From assembly GCA_964556255.1 (NCBI GenBank), contig CAZKVQ010000005.1:1-64000 (forward strand): a stretch of 64,000 nt of DNA. The letters are read 5' to 3'. Shown piece by piece: positions 43,140 to 51,600 of this stretch. The notes beneath the pieces are model-generated. The model had not been told where the DNA came from, did not search any database, and saw only the letters and a list, made by a program, of their open reading frames with translations. Origin of the DNA: JACJWR01 sp964556255 (GTDB taxonomy: Bacteria; Actinomycetota; Actinomycetes; S36-B12; UBA10799). The stretch's first letter is position 1, and every line of letters begins with the position of its first letter. Both the position numbers and the translations under genes were made by a program.

Positions 43140-44288
43140 CTACGCGGTTCGCCGCCCTGCCACGTCAGAGACTGCCCTTCTGGAGCCGCGCAACATCGCC
43201 GGGGTAAACCGGCCCATGAGCAGTTCCCATTCCGACGGCGGCACCCCGGAGGAGGCCGCGTCGAGAACGAGCCTCGCGAGTGTGTTCCGCGGGTCAGCCG
43301 CCAGTGCCCGCTCGCCAGCCATCCTTGCGAAGGCACCGTCGCCCTGTTGCCAGGCGATGGCCGCAAGGACCGCTGCGACGGGCGCCACCTCTGGAACCGG
43401 GACCCGTCGGACCATGTCGATCAGTGCCGTGCGGGCGCCGGTGAGGCGCCGCGATCTGTGTCTGGCGCCGCCTTCGAACAGCAGCCGATGAAGGATCGGC
43501 TCACGCACCCGGGAATCGCTCAGGGAACAGGCCCACAAGGCCAGTGTTCGCTCGTCTGGCGCCTCGGCGGTTTCGGGTGCCTGGGGAGAACGGGTGCAGC
43601 AGAGCCACGCCAGCAGGCCATCCTCGATTTCCCGACGCCAACGAGTGTCAGCCCGCCCGGAATCTCGGTGCTGACGACAGGTGGCGAGCGCGGCGGCGAT
43701 CTCGTCAGCCGCCGTCATCAGCCCAGGGTCCGGCGCAAGCTGTCGGGCCAAGGCGGCCCGATTGGCGACGTAGCCTAGCCCGGCGGTGACCAGGTCGAAG
43801 GCGGCCTTCACTCCCCAAGCGTCGTTGCTCGTATGACCGGTCCCGGGGCAGCATCCGTCGGAGCAGCTGAAACTCCACCATCGGTCCGCATGGACGCACA
43901 GGCCCTCAGCAACATCGAGTCCCTCGGCGGCTAACACCCTGGATAGTCCGGCAACCAGGTCAGCATGTGGCAACCGGCTGGCATCAGCGCTGAAGATCGC
44001 TGTCTGGACGCGATCCAGGCGCGCTCCCAAGCCGATTGCCCGACGGACGGTCCTTCGGACCTCCGAGATGAGCTGGGGGACGGCCTCAGCCCCATCGCTG
44101 GGAAGGTCCACCCGCAGGCACAGGACGACCCTTCCCGACGGCGACCGGGTGAAGACCAGCACCACACTCTCTGCCGGCTCGAACCCGATCAGGAACGGCA
44201 CGGCAGCAACCAGGCCGCTTGGCCCCGTGATCCGCACCGGGGCGGACCCGCCGCCGAGCCCGTCGGCTTCGCGCATGTCGTCTGCCAT
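43140..44288 (-). CDS. DUF4192 domain-containing protein
   Basis: 382 residues of the actinobacterial DUF4192 family. The conserved opening is VRITGPSGLVAAVPFLIGFEP, followed by SVVLVFTRSPSGRVVLCLRVDLP. A Cys-rich stretch (SCSDGCCPGTG) sits at about residue 145, and the carboxy-terminal third is a TPR-like helical region (AAIAWQQGDGAFARMAGERAL). There is no signal peptide. Function unknown. I use ATG 44288, which follows GAGG; the frame is open 16 codons further. Confidence 0.85.
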   Translation of the reverse strand: MADDMREADGLGGGSAPVRITGPSGLVAAVPFLIGFEPAESVVLVFTRSPSGRVVLCLRVDLPSDGAEAVPQLISEVRRTVRRAIGLGARLDRVQTAIFSADASRLPHADLVAGLSRVLAAEGLDVAEGLCVHADRWWSFSCSDGCCPGTGHTSNDAWGVKAAFDLVTAGLGYVANRAALARQLAPDPGLMTAADEIAAALATCRQHRDSGRADTRWRREIEDGLLAWLCCTRSPQAPETAEAPDERTLALWACSLSDSRVREPILHRLLFEGGARHRSRRLTGARTALIDMVRRVPVPEVAPVAAVLAAIAWQQGDGAFARMAGERALAADPRNTLARLVLDAASSGVPPSEWELLMGRFTPAMLRGSRRAVSDVAGRRTA

Positions 44289-44397
44289 GCCACGACCCTC
44301 ACGGAGCGGCACGTCGACGTCCAGAGCCCCGGGCACATCTGTGGACCGTCGGTGTCCTTACAGCGTGGCGCCGCCAACGTGGCCAGAGAAAGGCCGC

Positions 44398-45513
44398 TCA
44401 GGCAACTGCTGGCTGCTTCGAGGCACGCGCCTCCTGTACCCGCCAGGTCAACAACGTCACCAATCCGGTGATGGCCTGCGGGAACAACTGCACCATCTGC
44501 CAGACGAGCACGGAGGCAAGGATGTCCTCGTTGCTGAGCCCGAAGGCCGCGAGCATCCCCCCCAGAACCCCCGCGACGGTGCCGAGCCCGCCGGGAGTCA
44601 CCGGAATCAGGGAGCCGAGACGCGAGATCGCGAAGGCGGCGAACAATTCCGCGAAGGACACGCTCGAACCGCCGTCGCCGGAGACCCCCCGAACCGCCAC
44701 GAAGAGGATCATGAACTGCATGAAAGACACGGCAAGATTCGTCACGGTCAACGAGATCCAACGATCCTTCACCACGTCGACGATCCCGATGCGGAAGTGC
44801 AGTACCGCATCGGTGATGTCAACGTCCTTGTGCATCTTGCGCAGGATGGGGCCGGCGAGCTTCTGACCGAGTTGCCCGACCTTCCGCGCGCTTGTCTCGC
44901 TGCGCAGGATGAGCCAGAACACCAGGATCATGACGACCAGTGCGATGACGCCGATGACACCGGCCCACACCCAAGCGGAGCGAACCTCACCGGTGGTCAA
45001 GAGAGCCAGTACGCCCAAGACCGGCAACAGGAACGTCATGAAGAAGCTCCACACGCTGGTGATGGCGATGCCCGTGGTGGCTGCGGTCGGGGTGACCTTG
45101 TAGAACGCCAGCATCACGTACTGCACCGCCACCGCGACCGCGCCGCCGGCGGGGATGAGCGCTCCAATCGCCCAGGAGGTCTGACGCACCATGAAGGCCG
45201 GCTTGTACTTCAAGCCGGGGATCGCGACCATGTACGGGAAGACGTACACGATGATGTTGACCACCGCGACCAGGGCCAACGAGGCGATGGCGATGGTCGA
45301 CATCTGCTGGATCTTGTCCCAGGCCTCGCTGAACGAGCCGAACTTCTTGGCCAGGCCCCAGAACACCAGCGCCAGGATCGCGACCGTGATGATGGCACCG
45401 ATGATCGTCTTGCGCTTGTCCAGCTTCGCCGAGGCCGCCGCCGGCATCGCATCAGGGGCCGTCGAATCCTCCCCTTTCCCGTCGTGATCCTCTCCGGTAT
45501 CGGCATCGGTCAC
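44398..45513 (-). CDS. Lysylphosphatidylglycerol synthase TM region-like (flippase-like) membrane protein
   Basis: 371 residues. A charged amino-terminal tail of about 35 residues, then about eight transmembrane helices. The family motif near the end is AISRLGSLIPVTPGGLGTVAGVLGGML-like (Pro-Gly-Gly-Leu-Gly). It corresponds to the membrane half of MprF without the aminoacyl-transferase half; such proteins are lipid flippase candidates. The GTG at 45513 overlaps the stop of the SGNH hydrolase gene (GTGA), so the two are coupled. Confidence 0.85.
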   Translation of the reverse strand: MTDADTGEDHDGKGEDSTAPDAMPAAASAKLDKRKTIIGAIITVAILALVFWGLAKKFGSFSEAWDKIQQMSTIAIASLALVAVVNIIVYVFPYMVAIPGLKYKPAFMVRQTSWAIGALIPAGGAVAVAVQYVMLAFYKVTPTAATTGIAITSVWSFFMTFLLPVLGVLALLTTGEVRSAWVWAGVIGVIALVVMILVFWLILRSETSARKVGQLGQKLAGPILRKMHKDVDITDAVLHFRIGIVDVVKDRWISLTVTNLAVSFMQFMILFVAVRGVSGDGGSSVSFAELFAAFAISRLGSLIPVTPGGLGTVAGVLGGMLAAFGLSNEDILASVLVWQMVQLFPQAITGLVTLLTWRVQEARASKQPAVA

Positions 45514-46337
45514 GACATGGGCTCCAGTTCGGGTCGACGGGGTTTGTGGGGGCTCGCCCTGCGCAGCATATTCCTCGTCGCCCAGGGAGTGACATCCAGT
45601 GCGAACCATTGCGCGTCGAGCAGCCGCCGCTCGAGGAATCCGGGCGGCTCCCAGTCGCTGGCGGGCGGCTCACGCCAGGACCCATCGCCCAGGCCCAGCG
45701 CCTCCAGCCCCGCTCTGGCCGCGTGCTCGTGCCCCAACGAAGACAGGTGGAGCCGATCACTTGACCACAGCCGGTCGTCGTCGAAACAGGGAGCTCCCCA
45801 GAAGTCCACCAGTCTGGCGTCGAACTCCACAGCCAGCCCTCTCAGGTGGCTGTCGTACTCCCGGATCCGGTTCGCGATCGCACCCAGCGCCTTCGACCGG
45901 CGACGCGGGTCACCGAAGGCGACCAGCAGTACGTCGGTTCCTGCCCGACGCAGCCCGGAAACGATCTCGCGGACACCGAGTACGACGTCCTGGAGGTCGA
46001 ACCTCGGCCGCAGCATGTTGTTGACCCCGATCGCGACGGAGGCGAGATCAGCGCGCATCGCGACCGCCGCCGGGAACTGGTCGACGACCACGTCGTGCAC
46101 CTTGGCCCCCCGCACAGCGAGGTTGGCGTATCGAAGTCCCGGCCGGGCATCGTCAATCGCTTCCGCCACACGATCAGCCCACCCCCGCAGGTCGCCGTTG
46201 GGGCGGAAGTCGTTCATCCCCTCAGTGAACGAATCGCCCAGCGCGACGTAGCTGCGCCAGGGAACCAGCGCGGCCGGTGTGGACCGGGGATGGCTGACCG
46301 GCGTCGACCCCTCCTGATTCTCTGTGGCGTCCAACAC
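45510..46337 (-). CDS. SGNH/GDSL hydrolase family protein
   Basis: 275 residues. Block I is YVALGDSFTEGMND with the nucleophile Ser. Gly and Asn of the oxyanion hole are in NLAVRGAKV and IGVNNMLRP, and the Asp-His pair is in SSDRLHLSSLGHEHAA. No signal peptide is visible, so it is probably a cytosolic esterase or lipase. The GTG at 46337 has GGAGGTGG at ideal distance and is preferred to the ATG nine codons upstream. Coupled to the flippase-like gene that follows, it may act on the same lipid; inference. Confidence 0.9.
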   Translation of the reverse strand: MLDATENQEGSTPVSHPRSTPAALVPWRSYVALGDSFTEGMNDFRPNGDLRGWADRVAEAIDDARPGLRYANLAVRGAKVHDVVVDQFPAAVAMRADLASVAIGVNNMLRPRFDLQDVVLGVREIVSGLRRAGTDVLLVAFGDPRRRSKALGAIANRIREYDSHLRGLAVEFDARLVDFWGAPCFDDDRLWSSDRLHLSSLGHEHAARAGLEALGLGDGSWREPPASDWEPPGFLERRLLDAQWFALDVTPWATRNMLRRASPHKPRRPELEPMS

Positions 46338-46540
46338 GGTGACCACCTCCAACCAGAGGGCCATCTACATCGATCCCTCGATCTGCTCCCAAGAGGAAAA
46401 TAGCCACGCCGGGGTCACGTCGTCGGGCAAATCGTCAACCCCGCGGGTGCGGCGTATTTCGGCCGCAAGCGTGGGGCGAGCAATGTCACACCATGGTCCA
46501 AGAATTGGTTCGGATGGATGTTCCAGCTGACCCCGCGTGC

Positions 46541-46546
46541 TATACC
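46541..46546 (+). promoter_or_regulatory. -10 box TATACC for the L,D-transpeptidase-like gene
   Basis: TATACC, with TG two bases before it (extended -10), is followed by 7 nt and the ATG at 46554. Confidence 0.5.
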
Positions 46547-46553
46547 TGAACAG

Positions 46554-47375
46554 ATGAAGCGTTCAACACTTCTGGCACTCGCCGTCGCCGGGGCCCTAGT
46601 GCCTACCGTCCTCACCGCGCTACCCGCCACCGCGACGCCGGTGAAAGGCTCCGCTCCCGTGGCGCCGACGGCCCTTCCGCCCTGGCATCCGAGCCGACTC
46701 GCGAGACAGGTCGGCGCTGCGCGACAGGTGATCGTGGTGACCACCGATAACAGCGACGGCAACCAATGGGGCACCAGCTACGCGACCCTGCGACGTTACG
46801 AGAAGACCGCCCGAGGATGGCAACAGGTCGGGGCCGCCACCCAGGCGAGGATCGGCTACAACGGCTTCACCCGGGCCTACCATCGCCACCAAGGTTCAGG
46901 TGAGACACCCGCTGGATCCTTCTCCATCACCCAGGCTTTCGGACGCCCGGCGGCGACCGTGAAGATGCGCTACCTGCGAACCGACGGAGACGATTTCTGG
47001 CCCTACGACCCCAACGATCCGTCGACCTACAACGTCCTGCAGACCAATAGGTCCCCGGTCGCGCGTTGGCGCAACGACGGGAACTGGTCCGAGAGGTTCC
47101 TCGACTACGGCACCCAGTACTACCTGGGCGCCGTCATCAACTTCAACATCCCGCGCGGCATCTACCGCAACGCGGCGACCGGGCAGAACGAAACCCGAAC
47201 GCCGGCCGACACTTCCAAGGGTGGCGGCATCTTCTTGCACGTCTGGAACGGCGGGGCGACCGCTGGCTGCGTTGCGGTCTCACTCCCCCAGATCAAGCAA
47301 ATCCTGCGCTGGGTGGATGCCTCGAAGGGGACCCGGATCGTTATGGGGCCGGCCTCAGCGCTGAGCACCGTCTAA
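46554..47375 (+). CDS. Secreted L,D-transpeptidase (YkuD)-like protein
   Basis: 273 residues. A signal peptide (MKRSTLLALAVAGALVPTVLTALPATA) is followed by a YkuD-like domain; its active-site segment is IFLHVWNGGATAGCVAVS, containing the His and Cys of the HxxxxxxxxxxGC pattern. Members cross-link peptidoglycan by 3-3 bonds or trim it; this variant lacks a separate peptidoglycan-binding module. The ATG at 46554 is supported by the signal peptide and the -10 box just before it; the frame extends 12 codons further without merit. Confidence 0.87.
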   Translation: MKRSTLLALAVAGALVPTVLTALPATATPVKGSAPVAPTALPPWHPSRLARQVGAARQVIVVTTDNSDGNQWGTSYATLRRYEKTARGWQQVGAATQARIGYNGFTRAYHRHQGSGETPAGSFSITQAFGRPAATVKMRYLRTDGDDFWPYDPNDPSTYNVLQTNRSPVARWRNDGNWSERFLDYGTQYYLGAVINFNIPRGIYRNAATGQNETRTPADTSKGGGIFLHVWNGGATAGCVAVSLPQIKQILRWVDASKGTRIVMGPASALSTV

Positions 47376-47386
47376 GGCTGGCGGCC

Positions 47387-47437
47387 ACCCCGGTCGCCCG
47401 GCGACCCCGGTCGCCTGACCACTTCGGTCGCCGGCCT
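47387..47437. repeat. Three 17-bp imperfect tandem units after the L,D-transpeptidase gene
   Basis: Units start ACCCCGGTCGCC, ACCCCGGTCGCC and ACTTCGGTCGCC at 47387, 47404 and 47421. Within them GGTCGCC-C-GGCGACC (47392-47406) is a perfect inverted repeat and may act as a terminator for the gene that ends at 47375. Confidence 0.45.
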
Positions 47438-47494
47438 CCTCGGCGCGTCCCCTGCCAGGCACGACCACGACAACAGCAGCACGCGGCTGCAAAG

Positions 47495-48298
47495 ATGCAC
47501 ACCATGGTGTTGTCACCCATCGGGGATGAGCTCCGTGGGCGCACCGCGCTCATCACGGGCGCGGGCGCCGACGACGGGATCGGTTTCGCCTGTGCTCGGC
47601 AGTTGTGCCATATGGGCGCCGCCGTGGTGCTGACGGCAACGTCCGACCGGGTCCACGAACGTGCCGCGGAATTACGCTCGGAAGGATTCGAGGCGTCAGC
47701 GGCACTAGCCGACTTGACCGACCCCCTCCAGGCTTCTCGGCTGGTCACGGAGGCCGCGTCGACTGCCGGTCTTGCCATCCTCGTCAACAACGCAGGAATG
47801 ACCAGCGTCAGCCTCGACGCTTCCGGGGAGCGCGGCGAACTGCCCGCCCTGACGGATGATGCCTGGCGGATGGGAATCGCCCGCAACCTCGACACCGCCT
47901 TCCACACCACCCGGGCGGCCCTACCGCACCTGCTGGCTGGTGGCTGGGGGCGGGTGATCACCATGGCGTCCGTTACCGGCACGCTGATGGCAATGCGCCA
48001 CGAGCCGGTCTATGCCGCCGCCAAGGCGGCACTGGTCGGATTCACCAGGGCGATCGCGCTCGACTACGCCGCTGCCGGCATCACCTGCAACGCTGTCGCT
48101 CCGGGGTGGATCGCGACCGGCTCCCAGCTACCCCACGAGATCATCGAGGGTGGACACACGCCGACCGGTCGCAGCGGAACACCCGCCGAAGTCGCTAGCG
48201 CCGTCGGATGGCTGGCGAGCACTGGCGCCTCCTACGTGACCGGCCAGCTGATCGTGGTCGATGGCGGTGGATCCATCGGCGAGGAGCGCGCCGTCTAG
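47495..48298 (+). CDS. Short-chain dehydrogenase/reductase
   Basis: 267 residues, classical SDR fold. Cofactor loop TALITGAGADDGIGFACARQL, structural NNAGM, catalytic Ser in ITMASVTG and the Tyr-Lys pair in VYAAAKAALVGFTRAIAL. The end GQLIVVDGGGSIGE is characteristic of FabG-like members, so 3-oxoacyl or similar carbonyl reduction is possible. Several in-frame starts exist (47495, 47504, 47507). Its TAG stop overlaps the stop of the convergent reductase gene within a shared CTAG. Confidence 0.88.
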   Translation: MHTMVLSPIGDELRGRTALITGAGADDGIGFACARQLCHMGAAVVLTATSDRVHERAAELRSEGFEASAALADLTDPLQASRLVTEAASTAGLAILVNNAGMTSVSLDASGERGELPALTDDAWRMGIARNLDTAFHTTRAALPHLLAGGWGRVITMASVTGTLMAMRHEPVYAAAKAALVGFTRAIALDYAAAGITCNAVAPGWIATGSQLPHEIIEGGHTPTGRSGTPAEVASAVGWLASTGASYVTGQLIVVDGGGSIGEERAV

Positions 48299-49773
48299 GA
48301 CAGCGACTCGACCTTCAGCGTGAAGCCGGCGGCCCGCAGCCGGTCAGCCAGCGCATTGCCCATCGCCACCGCAGGGGTCAGGATCCCGGAACGGTCAGGC
48401 AACACTTCGGAGTCCAGCGCGAGGCACAGCGCACTCTCACCCAGCATCACCACCGTCGCCGCGTAACCGGGATCGCCCTTGGCAGCAACCACGGTGCGCA
48501 GTCGTCTGCCGCTCTCGGTGGCAGCGTGCACCTCGAGCCGGAAGTGGCCATTGCGGCGTGTCTCCTCGCTCGGTCCTTCCCCCGGGGCCGGCAGCACCTT
48601 GTCCAGCACGAACCTGGTGGGGGTGAATGTCATTCCTGCGACCAGGCCCGCCAACCCCACAGTCATCGCAGCCGCCATCACAGGCGCCATCGGAGAGGTA
48701 CCGAAACCCGTCACCTCGGAGTAGTGGAAGTCCGGCCCGTAGGCATGGTTCAGTAACGCGTTCGAGCGACGAACGATCCGGGTGTTGTAGGACGCCATCA
48801 CGAATGGACCCGTCCACATCTGCAGATCCGGGTCGTAACGGACGCCCAGGGAGTCGTTGTCGCGGCTGTCCGACGCCATGGGCGGCTCCGCTTGCCGATC
48901 GGGGCTGAGCGCGAAGGGATCGACGAGCAGCCTGCGGATGGCCGGATCCTCGGCAGCGACATCCAACTGATTGCGCAGGGAATCGATGGTGCCACCGGAG
49001 GCTCCACCTTTGAGCGAGGTGACAACGAGCTGGGTATCGGTAAGTCCGCCGGCACCGTCGCGGGCGGCGGCCTCGAATGTGAGGAAGACACCGAGGTCGG
49101 AGGGAATCGAGTCGAATCCACAGGAATTGACGATGCGCGCCCCATTGAGCCGGGCGGTTTCGTCGAACTGGTCCGCGCACGCGCGGACGAAAATGACTTC
49201 CCCGGTGAGGTCGACGTAGTCCGTCCCGTTCTCGGCACAAGCCCGAACAAGGGGTAGGCCGTATTTCGCGTACGGACCGACCGTGCTGGCGACGACCTTC
49301 GTGGACCTGACCAGCGCGGCCAGAGCGTCTGGATCAGCGGCGTCGGCGACGATCAGAGGCCACTCGGCCGCGCCCGGTCCCAGTTCACGACGCACCTGAG
49401 CCAGCTTCGATTCGGTGCGGCCTGCCAGCCCGATTCGGACGCCCTTCGGAGCGTGCTGCAGCATGTACTCCGCCAGCAAACGCCCGACGAAACCGGTGGC
49501 CCCGTACACCACTACGTCGAGTTCCCGAGTGGTATTCGATGCTGGTCGAGAAGTTGTGGGTTGCTCGTTCCCGGTTCTGGTGGCCGGGCCTTTCTTGGCT
49601 GCGGCCTTCTTCGCCGGAGCCTTCTTAGCAGCGGCCTTCTTCGGCGGAGTCTTCCTAGCAGCGGCCTTCTTCGCCGGGGCTTTCTTAGCAGCGGCCTTCT
49701 TCGCCGGAGTTTTCTTCGCTGGAGCCTTCTTAGCAGCGGCCTTCTTGGCCGGGGACGCGTCGTCAGATGCCAT
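48295..49773 (-). CDS. Trans-acting enoyl reductase/saccharopine dehydrogenase-like protein with histone-like tail
   Basis: 492 residues. Residues about 8-60 are a Lys/Ala/Pro repeat (PAKKAAAKKAPAKKTPAKK and so on) like histone H1 tails. From residue about 85 comes a Rossmann domain (DVVVYGATGFVGRLLAEYML) and the rest of a saccharopine-dehydrogenase-like fold (STVGPYAKYGLPLVRAC, VDLTGE, NSCGFDSIPSDLG). Close relatives include mycobacterial trans-acting enoyl reductases used in phenolic lipid synthesis. The basic tail is unusual for this family. ATG 49773 has a -10 box 7 nt upstream, inside the end of the gluQ gene. Confidence 0.87.
   Translation of the reverse strand: MASDDASPAKKAAAKKAPAKKTPAKKAAAKKAPAKKAAARKTPPKKAAAKKAPAKKAAAKKGPATRTGNEQPTTSRPASNTTRELDVVVYGATGFVGRLLAEYMLQHAPKGVRIGLAGRTESKLAQVRRELGPGAAEWPLIVADAADPDALAALVRSTKVVASTVGPYAKYGLPLVRACAENGTDYVDLTGEVIFVRACADQFDETARLNGARIVNSCGFDSIPSDLGVFLTFEAAARDGAGGLTDTQLVVTSLKGGASGGTIDSLRNQLDVAAEDPAIRRLLVDPFALSPDRQAEPPMASDSRDNDSLGVRYDPDLQMWTGPFVMASYNTRIVRRSNALLNHAYGPDFHYSEVTGFGTSPMAPVMAAAMTVGLAGLVAGMTFTPTRFVLDKVLPAPGEGPSEETRRNGHFRLEVHAATESGRRLRTVVAAKGDPGYAATVVMLGESALCLALDSEVLPDRSGILTPAVAMGNALADRLRAAGFTLKVESLS
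49595..49752 (-). repeat. Lys/Ala/Pro codon repeat in the reductase gene
   Basis: Imperfect tandem units of GCCTTCTT and GCAGCGGCC type run through the region and encode AAKKAPAKK variants. Composition resembles the sigma factor array at 41090-41299, but the unit lengths differ. Confidence 0.75.
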
Positions 49774-49780
49774 AGCCACG

Positions 49781-49786
49781 ACGCTA
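49781..49786 (-). promoter_or_regulatory. -10 box TAGCGT for the enoyl-reductase-like gene
   Basis: On the minus strand, TAGCGT is followed by 7 nt and the ATG at 49773. It overlaps the final codons of the upstream synthetase-like gene, so operon readthrough is also possible. Confidence 0.4.
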
Positions 49787-50674
49787 TCCCCATCTGTGAT
49801 CCGGCGGAAGTCCGCCCGTCGGATCGCTGATCCCCCAGGCAGCACCACTCTCCTGCGCCAAGGACCGAATGAGGGCACGCGTCACGTGGTCACGGTCCAT
49901 AGGCGAAGAGTTGCCTGCCAGGGTCGACTTGGACAGCTTCGAACCGTCCGGTGCGAGCACAAGGTCGTGGTGGATGAATCGGGCCGTGCTGAAAGCCTCC
50001 GCGCCGACGAAGCCTGCCAGGAGGATCTGTGCTGCAGTCGATGGCTGCAGGTCGACCCCGCGCACTAGAGCGTTCGTGCCCAGGTCCCGGTCCTCGATGA
50101 TGGAGGCCCAGTGATACGCCGGACTCCCCTCGCGCCGCCAGACAACAACTTCGGTCAAGGCGTCGTCCGCGGACGTCACCATGCCGGACGGCCCCGGACG
50201 GGCGAGCGGCAGCCGAACTTTGCCGGCGGTCTCATCGGGGCTGAGTCGCAGGCCGGCTCCCAGGCACGGGTCGGTTGCATACCTGTCACCCGACGCGCGC
50301 CGAGCAACATCACTTCGGCTGCACCGGCAGGCATACAACGGCAAACCGGCCCGCACCGCGTTGCTCAGCTCAGTGCGGTAGTAGTCGGTGCGCGCCGCCA
50401 GCGAGTAGTTCCGCCTGAAGTCGTCGACTCCGGACGGTCCAATGTCCCACGTGATGCCGAGCCAGTCGAGTACCTCGAAAACGTCCTCGATGTACTCACG
50501 GCGGACCCGCTGGGGATCCATGTCGTCGATCCGGAGGGCCAATACCCCGCCTCGAGACCGCACGTACCACGAGGTCAACACCAGGTTGACGGCGTTGCCG
50601 ACGTGCAGAAAGCCGCTGGGTGTCGGAGCAAGTCTGGAGACCGTGGTCGGGGAGCCGACCGTCGCGCGACCCAT
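49784..50674 (-). CDS. gluQ: Glutamyl-Q tRNA(Asp) synthetase-like protein
   Basis: 296 residues, similar to the catalytic domain of glutamyl-tRNA synthetase without the anticodon-binding part. HIGH-type motif APTPSGFLHVGNAVN and KMSKS-type motif DGSKLSKSTL are present. Zinc ligands are likely Cys in YACRCSRSDV and Cys in ATDPCLG. Family members attach glutamate to queuosine in tRNA-Asp. Whether this organism makes queuosine is not shown here, so another aminoacyl-transfer role is possible. The ATG at 50674 has a -10 box 7 nt upstream. Confidence 0.88.
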   Translation of the reverse strand: MGRATVGSPTTVSRLAPTPSGFLHVGNAVNLVLTSWYVRSRGGVLALRIDDMDPQRVRREYIEDVFEVLDWLGITWDIGPSGVDDFRRNYSLAARTDYYRTELSNAVRAGLPLYACRCSRSDVARRASGDRYATDPCLGAGLRLSPDETAGKVRLPLARPGPSGMVTSADDALTEVVVWRREGSPAYHWASIIEDRDLGTNALVRGVDLQPSTAAQILLAGFVGAEAFSTARFIHHDLVLAPDGSKLSKSTLAGNSSPMDRDHVTRALIRSLAQESGAAWGISDPTGGLPPDHRWG

Positions 50675-50681
50675 GGCGGCG

Positions 50682-50687
50682 AGACTA
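50682..50687 (-). promoter_or_regulatory. -10 box TAGTCT for the gluQ-like gene
   Basis: On the minus strand, TAGTCT is followed by 7 nt and the ATG at 50674. Confidence 0.45.
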
Positions 50688-50762
50688 ACGGCGACACTTC
50701 CGTCTTGCGGTAGTAGGTGGTAATCACACCGGGATCGCTGTGCCTGCGGGGGCGGCTGCTCG

Positions 50763-50768
50763 TAGGGT
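50763..50768 (+). promoter_or_regulatory. -10 box TAGGGT for the thioesterase gene
   Basis: TAGGGT is followed by 7 nt and the ATG at 50776. An AAGG lies in those 7 nt, but a message starting at the ATG would lack it. Confidence 0.45.
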
Positions 50769-50775
50769 TGAAGGC

Positions 50776-51600
50776 ATGGTCGACTTGACGCCGCTGTGGA
50801 CTACTGGGGACACCTGGCTCGTTCCGGACGGCTGGCAGCAGGGCCGCGGCGCCTGGGGTGGACTCGTCACCGGGCAGATACTCACGTCGGTCCTTGCCCG
50901 GACGGTCGATCATCCCGACCTGGTGCCACGAAGTCTGTACGTCGCCATGGTGGGCCCGGTGATGGTCGGGGAGGTGGCTGTAGCCGTCGAGCAATCGCGG
51001 GCAGGGAAGTCCACGATCGCCCATGAGGTGACACTCCGCTCACCTGAGGGCGCCATCCTCACCCGAGCGACGGTCATCAGCGGCCGACGCAGAGAACCCA
51101 CTCCCGTCTCGTCCAAGGTCGCCGATCTGCCATCGCCGCCCGATCCGAACCTCGCGGTCCAGATATCGCTGGGGGCACCTATCGCGCCGGAATTCACCGG
51201 CCAGCTGGACTTCCGACCGGTCAACGGATTCCCCCTCTCGGGCAGCGACGAACTGCTCACCGAAGGATGGGTAGGCCTGGGCGAAGGGAGTTCGGAGACC
51301 CTGACCGCGCCGATCATCGCCGCCATGGTCGACGCCTACTGGATCGCATCGATCGTCGGCCTCGATCTGGCAGCAGCGGGTTCCGGGATTCCCTTCTCGA
51401 CTCTTGACTTCGCCATGCACTTCCCCACCGAGCCCCCACCCCTCACGGCCGACGAACTTTGGGCCACCGGCCTATGGCACTCGGGACGGGTCACCGGCGG
51501 TCGAGACGGCTACATAACGGAGGAGCGGACGCTGCAGGCAGCAACCGGCGAACTCCTCGCCGTGAACACGCAATTGGTCGCCGTCGGGCGCGGTGGATGA
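50776..51600 (+). CDS. Acyl-CoA thioesterase family protein (double hot-dog)
   Basis: 274 residues. Two hot-dog halves: the first contains GAWGGLVTGQILTSVLARTV and the second contains TLDFAMHFPTEPPPL and a final beta strand (TGELLAVNTQLVAVG), as in thioesterase-like superfamily members. It probably hydrolyses acyl-CoA; substrate unknown. ATG 50776 is chosen over the frame opening at 50740 because of the -10 box. Its stop overlaps the start of the next gene (ATGA). Confidence 0.83.
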   Translation: MVDLTPLWTTGDTWLVPDGWQQGRGAWGGLVTGQILTSVLARTVDHPDLVPRSLYVAMVGPVMVGEVAVAVEQSRAGKSTIAHEVTLRSPEGAILTRATVISGRRREPTPVSSKVADLPSPPDPNLAVQISLGAPIAPEFTGQLDFRPVNGFPLSGSDELLTEGWVGLGEGSSETLTAPIIAAMVDAYWIASIVGLDLAAAGSGIPFSTLDFAMHFPTEPPPLTADELWATGLWHSGRVTGGRDGYITEERTLQAATGELLAVNTQLVAVGRGG

